In this document: one piece after another, positions 18,309-26,760 of the stretch
How positions within the stretch are numbered: the first letter of the stretch is position 1
Layout of the letters: each line of letters opens with the position of its first letter
Assembly (NCBI GenBank): GCA_964244295.1
Contig: CAXTIG010000030.1
Location: 22,841 to 86,840 of the forward strand
Source: JAJAZB01 sp964244295
Lineage (GTDB): Bacteria > Bacteroidota > Bacteroidia > Cytophagales > Spirosomataceae
Length of the DNA: 64,000 nt
Direction of reading: 5' to 3'
Position numbers and translations under genes: made by a program
Notes under the pieces: model-generated
What the model was told of the DNA's origin: nothing
Seen by the model: the letters and a program-made list of their open reading frames with translations, nothing else
The model's database searches: none

Positions 18309-18496
18309 ACGCTGATTGGGCTAGTAAAATGAAAAGCCGCCATCATGCTGGCTGTTTATCGCACCCTCAAGGCCAGGTACCTGGGGCCATGAAGCCCCTT
18401 TCCTCGCCGGAGAATGGCCGGGGGGAGTTGATGAAAAAACTGACGATTGTTCGGACGAAGCGAAGCAATGGCGGGGCCGTTTTCCGCCAAAGCACC

Positions 18497-19762
18497 TCAC
18501 CACCTCACCTGCCCCGCCCCCACCACCAGCCACTTTTCCGTCACCAGTTTCTCCAACGCAAACGGCCCCCGCGCGTGGAGTTTCTGGGTGGAAATGCCGA
18601 TTTCGGCCCCCAGGCCAAACTCGCCGCCGTCGGTGAAGCGCGTCGAGGCGTTGACGTACACGGCGGCGGCGTCCACCTCGTCGAGGAAGCGTTGGGCGAG
18701 TTCCTGGTTTTCGGTCAAAATCGCCTCGGAGTGGCGGGAAGAATGCGCGTCGAGGTGCGCTAACGCTTCCTCGAACCCGGTAACGGTTTTCACCGATAAC
18801 TTAAAATCGAGCCATTCGCGGCCAAAATCCTCCGGCTCGGCGTGGTGCAGTAGCGGGTAGCGGCTTTCCTCGAAAATCAAAAACGCCGCTTCGTCAGCAT
18901 AAACTTCTACGTTCCATTTCAACAGTTCCTCGTTCAGCATCGGCAAAAAAGCGGGCGCGATGGCGGTGTCCACCAGCAGGCAATCGAGCGAATTGCAGAC
19001 CGAAGGCCGCGACACGCGGGCGTTGACGACGATGGCGCGGGCTTTCTCCAAATCCGCCGTTTTTTCGACAAACGTGTGAACGACCCCCGCGCCGGTTTCG
19101 ATGGTGGGCACGAGCGAGTGTTGCCGCACGAACTGAATCAGGCGGTCGGAGCCGCGCGGGATGATGAGGTCGAGGTAGCGCGTGGCCGTGAGCATTTCCT
19201 TCACCAGTTCGCGGTCGGGTGGGAGCAGCGTGACCGCGTCGGGGCTGAGGTTATTTTTCTTCAAAACGGCCTGAATCATCGCCACCAGCACCGAGTTGGT
19301 GTCGTAGGCGTCGGAGCCGCCGCGCAGGGCCACGGCGTTGCCGGAGCGCAGGCAGAGGGCCGTCACGTCGAGCGTCACGTTGGGGCGGGCTTCGTAAATG
19401 ATCCCGATGACGCCCATCGGCACGGCCACTTTCCGCAGGTTCAGGCCGTTGGGCAATGTTTTTTCGAGCAAAATTTGTCCGCTTGGGTCGGGCAGTTGGG
19501 CCACGTCGCGGATGGCGGCGGCGAGGCTTTCGAGGCGGGCTTCGGTCAGCAGCAGGCGGTCCCACTTCGGGTCGCTGCGGGGCATCCGGGCCAAATCCTG
19601 CGCGTTGGCGGCGAGGATTTTTGCCGCGTTTTCCAACACCGCATCGGCCAGGTCGTGCAGCAGGGTCATTTTCTGGCCGTCGGTGAGGCGACGCAGGGCG
19701 GCGGCGGCGGCGTGGGTCTGCCGGAGCCGTCCGAGGAGGGGGCTTTCGAGGAGGGTTTCCAT
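18497..19762 (-). CDS. proA: Glutamate-5-semialdehyde dehydrogenase (gamma-glutamyl phosphate reductase)
   Basis: A 421-residue cytosolic enzyme that reduces gamma-glutamyl phosphate with NADPH to glutamate-5-semialdehyde, the second step of proline synthesis. IGIIYEARPNVTLDVTALCL and SGNAVALRGGSDA bind the cofactor, and Cys256 in SRPSVCNSLDC is the expected nucleophile. ATG at 19762 is chosen over the in-frame TTG at 19774. It is the last gene of a tight minus-strand operon proB - small gene - small gene - proA. Confidence 0.96.
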   Translation of the reverse strand: METLLESPLLGRLRQTHAAAAALRRLTDGQKMTLLHDLADAVLENAAKILAANAQDLARMPRSDPKWDRLLLTEARLESLAAAIRDVAQLPDPSGQILLEKTLPNGLNLRKVAVPMGVIGIIYEARPNVTLDVTALCLRSGNAVALRGGSDAYDTNSVLVAMIQAVLKKNNLSPDAVTLLPPDRELVKEMLTATRYLDLIIPRGSDRLIQFVRQHSLVPTIETGAGVVHTFVEKTADLEKARAIVVNARVSRPSVCNSLDCLLVDTAIAPAFLPMLNEELLKWNVEVYADEAAFLIFEESRYPLLHHAEPEDFGREWLDFKLSVKTVTGFEEALAHLDAHSSRHSEAILTENQELAQRFLDEVDAAAVYVNASTRFTDGGEFGLGAEIGISTQKLHARGPFALEKLVTEKWLVVGAGQVRW

Positions 19763-19770
19763 ACTAAAAA

Positions 19771-20001
19771 TCAAGCGGCCAAATGACCGGACTGCTTGGA
19801 CAAATTCCGAATGGGGACGTTCAAACGAATCAGTGCGCCATCAATCGCTTCCTGCCAATCCGCCAGGAACGCCTTTCGTTCTTCTTCGGTCAATGTGGCC
19901 AGAAAAACCTGTTGTTCAGCCCGCAGTTGGGCCGCTTCCTCGCTGGTTGCGCTCAGGGTTTTTTCAAAAAAAGCCTGACACTGGTTTTTAAAGGATTTCA
20001 T
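19771..20001 (-). CDS. Small helical protein between proB and proA
   Basis: A 76-residue charged, helical protein with no signal peptide, rich in Glu, Ala and Gln (TSEEAAQLRAEQQVFLATLT, then EEERKAFLADW). Its ATG overlaps the stop of the small gene upstream as ATGA, and its stop lies eight bases before proA, so it is embedded in the proBA operon. I do not recognise the family. Tight spacing makes translation likely. A role in the proline operon, for example as a small partner of ProB or ProA, is conjecture. Confidence 0.6.
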   Translation of the reverse strand: MKSFKNQCQAFFEKTLSATSEEAAQLRAEQQVFLATLTEEERKAFLADWQEAIDGALIRLNVPIRNLSKQSGHLAA

Positions 20002-20183
20002 GGCTCCTGGGGTGGCTTGGGTTCATCGGTTTGTTTGTCTTCTTCCTCGGCAATTTCCTTTTCCAAGGAAGTCAACCGGTCGAGCAGTAGGTCAACGTCG
20101 GCACCAGGGTGCTGGCGGATGGCATCCAACATGTCGAGTACGGCCCGTTATATTTCTTTGAGGGATTCGAGGCGTTTTTTCAT
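19998..20183 (-). pseudogene. Small acidic gene between proB and proA, interrupted by TAA
   Basis: ATG at 20183 lies six bases after the proB stop. The frame reads MKKRLESLKEI, then TAA at 20150-20148, then continues as RAVLDMLDAIRQHPGADVDL and on to an acidic tail, ending in TGA that overlaps the next gene's ATG (ATGA). The 61-codon frame, the operon spacing and the four-base overlap argue that the whole was one gene and that codon 12 is a nonsense change. Translation could restart at ATG 20132 to give a 44-residue product. The function is unknown. Confidence 0.6.
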
Positions 20184-20189
20184 TCTTGT

Positions 20190-21221
20190 TCAAAGTAACA
20201 CAATATCATCCGCATGGGCCACTTCCACGTTGGGCGTGCGGAGTTGGGCAGCGAGGTCTTGCGACGAAATCCGGGCCTTCGCCACGGCCAGCGCTTCGCC
20301 GCTTTCGTCCAGAATTTCAATTACTTCGCCCCGGTCGAACTCGCCCGTCACGGCCTGGATGCCCACGGCCAGCAGGCTGCGGCGGGCTTGCAGGGCACGG
20401 GCCGCACCCGCGTCCACCCGCACTTGGCCGGTGGCGAGGCTGCCGCTGCCGAGCCATTTTTGCCGAGCCGAATACCCGCCGGTGTCGGGCGCGAAGACGG
20501 TGCCAGTCGTTTCGTCCAGCGCCTTCAAAATCCCCTCCGGCGTGTGGATGCCGAAAATCACGACCCGGATGCCGAGCCGGGTGGCGCGTTTGGCGAAGGA
20601 GAGTTTGGAGGTCATCCCGCCCAGGCCGAGGGCGGATTTGGAGTGGTCGGCCAGGCCGAGGATGCTTTCGTCGATGCGCGCCACGCGGGGCACGATGCGG
20701 CCTTCGGCGTCGAGCAGGCCGCCCGCCGAGGTGGCGAAGAGCAGCGTGTCGGCCCCGAAGCCCGCCGCGATGAGCGTGGCGAGTTCGTCGTTGTCCGAAA
20801 ACTTCAATTCGAGGTTGCTCACCACGTCGTTTTCGTTGGCGATGGGAATGGCCCCGTGCGCCCAGAGGGTTTCGTAGGTTTCTTTCAACTGTAAAAACTG
20901 ACCCCGGTTGGCGAAATGCTGGCGCTCGCAGAGGCTCTGCGCGATGGGGATGCCGTAGGCCGAAAAAAACTTCGCGTACAGCCCCAGCAGCACCGGATTG
21001 CCGATGGCGGCAGCGGCCTTGCGCTCGACCAGACTGCCCCGGTAACCGGGCAAAAACCCCCGCCCCGCGCCCACCGCGCCGGACGACACAATCACGACTC
21101 GATAGCGGTCGCGGAGGCGGGCCACCTGCCGGGCGATTTCGAGGAGGATGGCTTCGTCGGGTTCACCGCTGGGTTTGGTGATGGAGGCGGTGCCGAATTT
21201 CAGGACGAGGATGGGTTTCAT
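20190..21221 (-). CDS. proB: Glutamate 5-kinase
   Basis: A 343-residue enzyme that phosphorylates glutamate in the first step of proline synthesis and is normally feedback-inhibited by proline. The amino acid kinase domain shows VLKFGTASIT, VSSGAVGAGRGFLPGY, IANENDVVS and FSDNDELATLIAAG. The C-terminus (about residues 265-340, RALQARRSLLAVGIQAVTG) is a PUA domain, as in E. coli ProB. The frame is open 64 residues further upstream, but that part lies in a palindrome and is not ProB-like, so ATG at 21221 is chosen. It heads the operon with two small genes and proA. Confidence 0.95.
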   Translation of the reverse strand: MKPILVLKFGTASITKPSGEPDEAILLEIARQVARLRDRYRVVIVSSGAVGAGRGFLPGYRGSLVERKAAAAIGNPVLLGLYAKFFSAYGIPIAQSLCERQHFANRGQFLQLKETYETLWAHGAIPIANENDVVSNLELKFSDNDELATLIAAGFGADTLLFATSAGGLLDAEGRIVPRVARIDESILGLADHSKSALGLGGMTSKLSFAKRATRLGIRVVIFGIHTPEGILKALDETTGTVFAPDTGGYSARQKWLGSGSLATGQVRVDAGAARALQARRSLLAVGIQAVTGEFDRGEVIEILDESGEALAVAKARISSQDLAAQLRTPNVEVAHADDIVLL

Positions 21222-21240
21222 GCCCGGCAAAGGTACGCGT

Positions 21241-21389
21241 AACCCGGACGGGGAAGCAACCCGGACAGCGGCCAATGGCCCTGTCAGCGGTTGCGGGTTG
21301 GTCGGTAGCCAAACGTTGGTTATCCGGGAGGCCCGCAACCGCTGACAGGGCCGTTGACCGCTGTCAGCGGTTACTTCCCCGTCCGGGTT
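21241..21389. repeat. Nested palindrome upstream of proB
   Basis: Outer arms AACCCGGACGGGGAAG (21241-21256) and CTTCCCCGTCCGGGTT (21374-21389) are perfect complements. Inner arms 21269-21297 and 21332-21360 pair over 29 bases with two mismatches. It lies 20 bases upstream of the proB start, in the divergent gap to the first aminotransferase gene, so it would be transcribed in the proB leader. Confidence 0.8.
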
Positions 21390-21691
21390 GTTTTTAAACT
21401 TATAAAAAATCAAGTCTCCAAATCCGCCAAATTCAGCGATTCATTTGCCGAATTCATCGGATTTAGCTTTCTAAAATTCCAGTTTTCATCGAAAAAAAAT
21501 CAAAACCTCAAAAAATAAGATTTTTGGCGAACCTTGTTTCTTGCCCTACGAAACCCTACTTTTCAGCCGGAAAGCCCAATGATTCGGACAGTCAGACCGT
21601 GTTTTTGGAAAATTTTCTACTTTCCCCCAGTACAATCCAATTTCGGGCCGCAACCCAACCCTTGTTTCACCCAAAACCCCTTTTTACTGCG

Positions 21692-22897
21692 ATGAAACGT
21701 CGTAACTGGTTCAAGCAAGCCGGTGCCCTTACGCTGGGCGCTACTGCGGTCCCCTCCCTGCTCCAACGCGCCTACGCCGACCCGGTGGCCCGCGAAGAGT
21801 TGTACCTCGAACTCTCCCACGAGTTCCGCGCCGCCCAAGCCGTGGATGCCCTGCCGCCCACGGCCATCAAGGCCCGGCTCAGTTCCAACGAAAACCCCTG
21901 GGGTCTTTCGCCCAAAACGAAGGAGGCCGTCAACGCCTCGCTCGAAATGGCCAACCGCTACGGCGGGCGGGCGCAGGCGGAGTTGTACAAAGTCATCGCC
22001 GAAAAAGACGGCATTCCGATGCCCACCGGCGGCGACGGCAATTTCCGGGGGCCGTCCAACAGCATGATTAAACTCGGCTGCGGATCGAGCGAGTTGCTCA
22101 GCGCGTCCATGATGCATTTTGGGCAAAAAGGCAAAATTCTCATGGCCGACCCCTGCTACATTTCGGGCGGCGACGACCGCTACGGCATCGGCTCGGACAA
22201 AGTGCCCCTGACCAAAGACCACCAGTACGACCTCGACGCGATGGCGGCCAAAGTCGACCCGGCCATCCACAGCCTCGTGTACATCTGCAACCCCAACAAC
22301 CCGACGGGCAACCTGCTCCCCGCCGACAAGCTCCGGGCCTTCATCGACCAGGTGTCGCCGAAAGTGCCGGTGCTGGTGGACGAAGCCTACATCGACTACG
22401 CCAAAAATCCGGCGACCGACTGTATGGTCGATAAGGTGAAGGAAGGCAAAAACGTGATCATCCTCCGCACCATGTCGAAGCTCTACGCCTTCGCCGGGAT
22501 GCGCCTGGGTTACGCGCTGGCGAAGCCCGAACACCTCGCCGCCATCGGCAAGTACACCATGAACGGCTTCGGCCTGTCGGTGCCGACGATCATGGGGGCC
22601 ATCACGGCCTTCAAAGACACCGACAACCAGAAAATGGTCATCGAAAAAACCGCCGAATCGAAGGCGTACACGATTGATTTCCTGAAAAAAGCGGGCTACG
22701 AAGTAATTCCCTCCTACGCCAACTTCATGCTGTTCCCGATTAAAATGAAGGGACAGGAACTGACCGCCAAGCTGATGAACGAAGGCGTGGCCGTGCGCCA
22801 CTGGTTCTTCGAAGGCCAGCCCTGGTGCCGGGTCAGCATCGGCACGATGGAAGAAATGAAGGCGTTTACCGACGCGTTTGCGAAGGTGGCAGTGTAA
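21692..22897 (+). CDS. Exported PLP aminotransferase (histidinol-phosphate aminotransferase-like), copy 1
   Basis: A 401-residue fold-type I aminotransferase. It has ARLSSNENPWGLSPK (the HisC-type N-E-N-P-x-G motif), YICNPNNPTGNLLP, DEAYIDYA, and RTMSKLYAFAGMRLGYA with the PLP lysine. The N-terminus KRRNWFKQAGALTLGATAVP is a Tat-like signal, ending near YADP, which would place a folded PLP enzyme in the periplasm. The frame is open from 21524, but ATG 21692 puts the twin arginines at the right place. It lies 115 bases before a close paralog and upstream of an exported flavin oxidase. The substrate is unknown. Confidence 0.85.
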   Translation: MKRRNWFKQAGALTLGATAVPSLLQRAYADPVAREELYLELSHEFRAAQAVDALPPTAIKARLSSNENPWGLSPKTKEAVNASLEMANRYGGRAQAELYKVIAEKDGIPMPTGGDGNFRGPSNSMIKLGCGSSELLSASMMHFGQKGKILMADPCYISGGDDRYGIGSDKVPLTKDHQYDLDAMAAKVDPAIHSLVYICNPNNPTGNLLPADKLRAFIDQVSPKVPVLVDEAYIDYAKNPATDCMVDKVKEGKNVIILRTMSKLYAFAGMRLGYALAKPEHLAAIGKYTMNGFGLSVPTIMGAITAFKDTDNQKMVIEKTAESKAYTIDFLKKAGYEVIPSYANFMLFPIKMKGQELTAKLMNEGVAVRHWFFEGQPWCRVSIGTMEEMKAFTDAFAKVAV

Positions 22898-22908
22898 AAA
22901 AGCCCCCC

Positions 22909-22958
22909 AGCCCCCGAAGGGGGGAGTTACGTTAACTCCCCCCTTCGGGCTTTTTTTT
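22909..22958 (+). terminator. Hairpin with T8 between the two aminotransferase genes
   Basis: A GAAGGGGGGAGTTA / TAACTCCCCCCTTC stem extended by AGCCC/GGGCT, with a CCCC bulge on the left, is followed by eight T. It could end transcription after copy 1 or act as a partial terminator within the cluster. Confidence 0.65.
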
Positions 22959-23012
22959 GGTGAAAAGCTGTACCTTTCAGCACTCATTTTTCACCCGAAA
23001 ATTTCCCTCTGT

Positions 23013-24164
23013 ATGAACGTTTTAAATCGCCGCGATTGGCTGCGCCAGAGCGCTTTTGCCGTCGCTGGGTTAACAGCGGCCCCGGCCTTGCTGGCGGCAG
23101 CCCCGGTTCGCGCCTCGCGGGCCTTCGGCGAATTCGCTCCTGAATTCGACCCGGCCCTCCTGCCGCCCACGGGCGTAAAGGCCCGGCTCAACGCCAACGA
23201 AAACCCCTGGGGTCCTTCGGAAAAAACGAAGCAAGCCCTCATCGACTCGCTGGGTGAGTCGAACCGCTACGCGTTCCAGCAAATCTGGGCCTTGCGGCAG
23301 GCGATGGCGGCAAAAGACGGCCTAAAGCCCGATACGATTTTGCCCGGCGCGGGGTCGTCGGAATTGCTGGCGGCGGCGGTCAACGCGTATTCGCCGAAAG
23401 GGAAAATCCTGCTGGCCGAAACCTGCTACATTTCGGACGGGATGATGGGCGATTTCCCCATGGAAAAAATCCCCCTCACCGCCGACTACCAGTACGACCT
23501 CGACGCGATGGCGGCCAAAGCCGACCCGGCCCTTCACAGCCTCGTTTACATCTGCAACCCCAACAACCCGACGGGTCGGCTGCTGCCGCCGGAGAAGTTG
23601 AGGAAGTTTATCGACGAGGTTTCGCCGAAAGTGCCTGTCCTCATCGACGAAGCCTACATCGACTACGCTAGCGACCCGAAAACCGACTGCATGGTTGATA
23701 AAGTGAAGGAAGGCAAAAACGTGATTATTCTCCGCACTTTCTCGAAACTCTACGCCTTCGCCGGTCTGCGGGTGGGTTACGCCATTGCCAAACCGGCTTT
23801 GCTGAAAGTGCTCGAACCGTTCACCCAGCAGGGTTTTGGCATTTCGGTGCCCTCGGCGGCGGCGGGCCTGGCGGCGCTGAAAGACGTGGAGTTTCAGCAG
23901 ATGACGCTCCAGAAAACGGCGGAGTCGAAGCAGTTTCTCTTCGACACGTTGAAAAAGCTGGGCTACACCCCCCTGGAATCCTCGGCCAACTTTGTGCTGT
24001 TTCCCATCAAAATGAAAGGGCCGCAGTTGGCCGGGCAGTTGATGAAAGAAGGCGTGATGGTGCGCCACTGGCAGTTTGACAAGCAACCCTGGTGCCGCGT
24101 CAGCATCGGCACGATGGACGAAATGAAAGCCTTCGCGGAAGCGTTTGCGAAGGTGGTGTCGTGA
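23013..24164 (+). CDS. Exported PLP aminotransferase (histidinol-phosphate aminotransferase-like), copy 2
   Basis: A 383-residue paralog of the preceding gene. The N-terminus NRRDWLRQSAFAVAGLTAAP is a good Tat signal (R-R-D-W-L) with cleavage near VRAS. ARLNANENPWGPSEKTKQAL, VYICNPNNPTGRLLPPEKL and RTFSKLYAFAGLRVGYA give the fold and the PLP lysine. It lacks an insertion of about 20 residues present in copy 1 (GGRAQAELYKV to GGDGNFRGPSN). Long stretches are nearly identical between the copies, which indicates tandem duplication. ATG at 23013 is chosen because the upstream open frame runs through the hairpin. Confidence 0.86.
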   Translation: MNVLNRRDWLRQSAFAVAGLTAAPALLAAAPVRASRAFGEFAPEFDPALLPPTGVKARLNANENPWGPSEKTKQALIDSLGESNRYAFQQIWALRQAMAAKDGLKPDTILPGAGSSELLAAAVNAYSPKGKILLAETCYISDGMMGDFPMEKIPLTADYQYDLDAMAAKADPALHSLVYICNPNNPTGRLLPPEKLRKFIDEVSPKVPVLIDEAYIDYASDPKTDCMVDKVKEGKNVIILRTFSKLYAFAGLRVGYAIAKPALLKVLEPFTQQGFGISVPSAAAGLAALKDVEFQQMTLQKTAESKQFLFDTLKKLGYTPLESSANFVLFPIKMKGPQLAGQLMKEGVMVRHWQFDKQPWCRVSIGTMDEMKAFAEAFAKVVS

Positions 24165-24169
24165 TGTCT

Positions 24170-24299
24170 GAATCAGAATTTACGGAATTTTTGAATTTTC
24201 AGAATTACGTCTTCTCGTTTCGTGCCTTTTTCAGAATTACGGCTTTTCATTTCTTGCCTTTTCATTCTGAAAATTCCAAAATTCTGTAAATTCTGATTC
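24170..24299. repeat. 36-bp AT-rich inverted repeat
   Basis: Arms 24170-24205 and 24264-24299 (beginning GAATCAGAATTTAC) pair with two mismatches around a 58-base loop that itself repeats TTCAGAATTACG. It separates the second aminotransferase from the flavin oxidase gene. Confidence 0.75.
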
Positions 24300-24305
24300 T
24301 GACGA

Positions 24306-25853
24306 ATGACCCGCAGAGATTTCATCGAAAAATCCGGTAACGGCTACCTCGCCATGTTGGGGCTGGGATTACTTCCCGCCGCCCCGGCGACGGCCTTCGA
24401 CCTGCCGCGCACGGAGAAAGCAAACAAAAAAGTCCTGATTCTCGGCGCGGGCCTGGCGGGGATGACCACCGCCTACGAATTGGGCAAACTCGGCTACGAC
24501 TGCACGATTCTGGAAGCCCGCACCCGCGCCGGAGGGCGCGTGTGGACGGTGCGCGGCGGCACCGAGGAAACGGAAGTGGGGGGTGAAAAACAAGTCTGCC
24601 GCTTCGACGAAGGGCAGTACCTCAACGCCGGGGCCGCCCGGATTCCGCACCACCACCAGCTTACGCTGCACTACTGCCGCGAGTTGAAAGTGCCCATCGA
24701 GATTTTCGGGAATTTCAACGAAGCCGGGTTTTACTACTCCGACCAGCCTGTCGGCAAACTCGCCAACCAGCGCGTCCGCGCCCGCGAAATCCACGCCGAC
24801 ATGCGGGGGCAACTCTACGAACTGCTCGTGAAAGCCGACCCAACCAGCCTCGGAGCCGAGATGACCACCGAGGACGTGGAAAAACTGAGGTTTTGGTTGA
24901 AAGAGGAAGCGGGCCTCACGACCGAACGCAAGTACGGCGGCTCCGAAATGCGGGGTTACAAAGTGCGCCCGGCGGCGGGCACCCAGTCGGGTGAGCTAGC
25001 GTCGCCCTACGCCTTGAAAGACATCATCGAGTCGGGCCTGACGCACCCGGCTTTTGCCAACGTGGGCGAGTATACCTACCACCAGCAGCCCGTGCTGCTG
25101 CAAATGGTGGGTGGCAACGACAACCTGCCCAAAGCCTTCGCCCGCGTACTCGGCGACAAAATCCGTTACGGCTGCGAGGTGAAGGAATTGCGCAAAACGC
25201 CGGGCGGAGCGCGGGTGGTTTTTCTCGATAAAAAAACGGGGAGCACCAGCGAAATCACGGCTGATTTTTGCGTCTGCACGTTGCCGCTGCCCATGCTGAA
25301 ACAGGTGCAATCCGACCTCTCCGGGCCGGTGCAGCGGGTGGCGGATTTTCTGCCGTACATGCACACGACGAAAATCGGGCTGCAATTCAAGCGCCGGTTT
25401 TGGGAAGAAGACGACCACGTCTTCGGCGGCATTACCAAAACCAACATGGACATCACGCAGATTTTCTACCCCTCCTACAACTTCCTGGGGCAGAAAGGCG
25501 TGCTGAAGGGCATGTACAATTTCCACGACCGGGCCACCAAAGTGGGCAACCTCAGCCTGCCCGAACGCGAAAAACTGGCCCTGGAGCAGGGCGGCAAAAT
25601 TCACCCGCAGTACAAAACCGAATTTGAGAACTCGTTTTCGCTGGCCTGGCACAAAATTCCCTACTCGATGGGCGGCTGGGCCGAGTACAACAAAGCCGCC
25701 CGCGAGCGGATGTACCCCGCCCTGCTCGAACCCGACGACGCGATTTACTTCGCCGGGGAACACGTGAGCTACCTCACCGCCTGGATGGCCGGGGCGCTCG
25801 AATCGGCCCGGCGAACGGTGGAACTGCTGCACAAGCGGGTGGCGGCGGGGTAA
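24306..25853 (+). CDS. Exported FAD-dependent amine oxidase
   Basis: A 515-residue flavoprotein of the monoamine/L-amino acid oxidase family. The N-terminus MTRRDFIEKSGNGYLAMLGL is a Tat signal with the T-R-R-D-F-I-x-K consensus. It is followed by KKVLILGAGLAGMTTAYELG (FAD-binding GxGxxG), EARTRAGGRVWT, and the C-terminal FAD motif GEHVSYLTAWMAGALESA. Such enzymes oxidatively deaminate amines or amino acids to produce ammonia and hydrogen peroxide. With two Tat-exported aminotransferases immediately upstream on the same strand, it suggests periplasmic amino-group metabolism. The substrate is unknown. Confidence 0.88.
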   Translation: MTRRDFIEKSGNGYLAMLGLGLLPAAPATAFDLPRTEKANKKVLILGAGLAGMTTAYELGKLGYDCTILEARTRAGGRVWTVRGGTEETEVGGEKQVCRFDEGQYLNAGAARIPHHHQLTLHYCRELKVPIEIFGNFNEAGFYYSDQPVGKLANQRVRAREIHADMRGQLYELLVKADPTSLGAEMTTEDVEKLRFWLKEEAGLTTERKYGGSEMRGYKVRPAAGTQSGELASPYALKDIIESGLTHPAFANVGEYTYHQQPVLLQMVGGNDNLPKAFARVLGDKIRYGCEVKELRKTPGGARVVFLDKKTGSTSEITADFCVCTLPLPMLKQVQSDLSGPVQRVADFLPYMHTTKIGLQFKRRFWEEDDHVFGGITKTNMDITQIFYPSYNFLGQKGVLKGMYNFHDRATKVGNLSLPEREKLALEQGGKIHPQYKTEFENSFSLAWHKIPYSMGGWAEYNKAARERMYPALLEPDDAIYFAGEHVSYLTAWMAGALESARRTVELLHKRVAAG

Positions 25854-25880
25854 AATGTCTGGTTTGCTTAGCTTTGGGGT

Positions 25881-26726
25881 ATGGAACAGCCCCTTTTCAT
25901 TCCCATCATTTCGGATTATGGTTTCAAGGTTACGTTTGGAAATGAATCCAACAGTCTGTTTTTACGAACCGCTCTTCAAGCCCTCATCCGGTCTGAGGTA
26001 CCCATCCGAGAGGTTTACTTTGAGAAAAGCATCTTTGAAGGATTAACTCTCGACAGCCGAAGTGGAATTTTCGACTTGGCTTGTACTGATGAGAATGGCA
26101 ACCGATTCATCGTTGAAATGCAGATGGGAAACGCCCCGCATTTCATCCAACGCATGAAATTTTACGGGCTACACAAGTTCAACACGCTGGTTGAGCGGGG
26201 AAAATTTGATTACGCCGCGTTGCCGAACATCTACTGCATCGCGTTTTTGGAGAAATCCATTCTGCCAACGGCCAATTACCACACGCTGGCTAACCTGCGC
26301 GATGAACAGGGCGAATTGGTTGACCATCAAATGACGTTCATTACCGTGGAATTGGCTGAATTCGATAAAGTCATAGCCGACGTTCTGACCGACCTCGACA
26401 AATTGATTTACACTATGAAAACGATTCACGAAGTTACCGAGCCGACGCAATACCCGCCCTTCTGGAACGAGGAGTGGCTTCAACGTGCTATCGACGAATT
26501 GGATACCCGCAAGATGACACCCGAAGAACGTTTTCAATTTGCCCGGATAACAGCCATCAACGCAGAGGCGGTGAACGCTGAAAAAAGGAGGATTGAGGAA
26601 ATTCAATTTGAAGCGGTCAGAAAGGCACTTCTCCGAGGAAAACTTTCGATAGAAGAAATCGCCGAGGACAACGGCGTGACAGTTGATTTTGTTCTGAACA
26701 TTCAAATACAACTTTCTGAAAAATAA
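25881..26726 (+). CDS. Rpn-type PD-(D/E)XK nuclease / putative transposase
   Basis: A 281-residue protein of the Rpn/PDDEXK_2 family. The nuclease core is D65-LACTDENGNRFIVE79-M-Q81, with the IPIISDYGFKVTFG opening typical of the group. The C-terminal part (KALLRGKLSIEEIAEDNGVT) is a short helix-turn-helix-like tail. Family members promote RecA-independent recombination and are often present in many copies in Bacteroidota. Base composition is lower in GC than in the flanking genes, which fits a recently acquired gene. A TAGCTTTG box lies only four bases before the ATG. Confidence 0.87.
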   Translation: MEQPLFIPIISDYGFKVTFGNESNSLFLRTALQALIRSEVPIREVYFEKSIFEGLTLDSRSGIFDLACTDENGNRFIVEMQMGNAPHFIQRMKFYGLHKFNTLVERGKFDYAALPNIYCIAFLEKSILPTANYHTLANLRDEQGELVDHQMTFITVELAEFDKVIADVLTDLDKLIYTMKTIHEVTEPTQYPPFWNEEWLQRAIDELDTRKMTPEERFQFARITAINAEAVNAEKRRIEEIQFEAVRKALLRGKLSIEEIAEDNGVTVDFVLNIQIQLSEK

Positions 26727-26760
26727 GTGATTATCGAATCGTAAACCACGCTTTCTTCCC

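Noticed and set aside
18309..18496. Possible remnant gene between the MG2/TonB-plug gene and proA
   Set aside because: Short frames only, no motif, and convergent gene ends explain the gap.
21617..22987. A 456-residue open frame opposite the first aminotransferase
   Set aside because: High His/Val/Arg/Gly shadow composition and full overlap with a well-supported PLP enzyme.
21692..24164. The two HisC-like genes as histidine biosynthesis genes
   Set aside because: Both carry export signals, are tandem paralogs and have no other his genes nearby; periplasmic roles fit better.
25869..25876. TAGCTTTG as a promoter of the Rpn-type gene
   Set aside because: It matches the -7 box but lies four bases before the ATG and has no TTTG 19-21 bases upstream; only a leaderless transcript would fit.
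25881..26726. Rpn-type gene as part of an insertion sequence
   Set aside because: No terminal inverted repeats or target duplication were seen around it; it is listed only as a nuclease-family gene.
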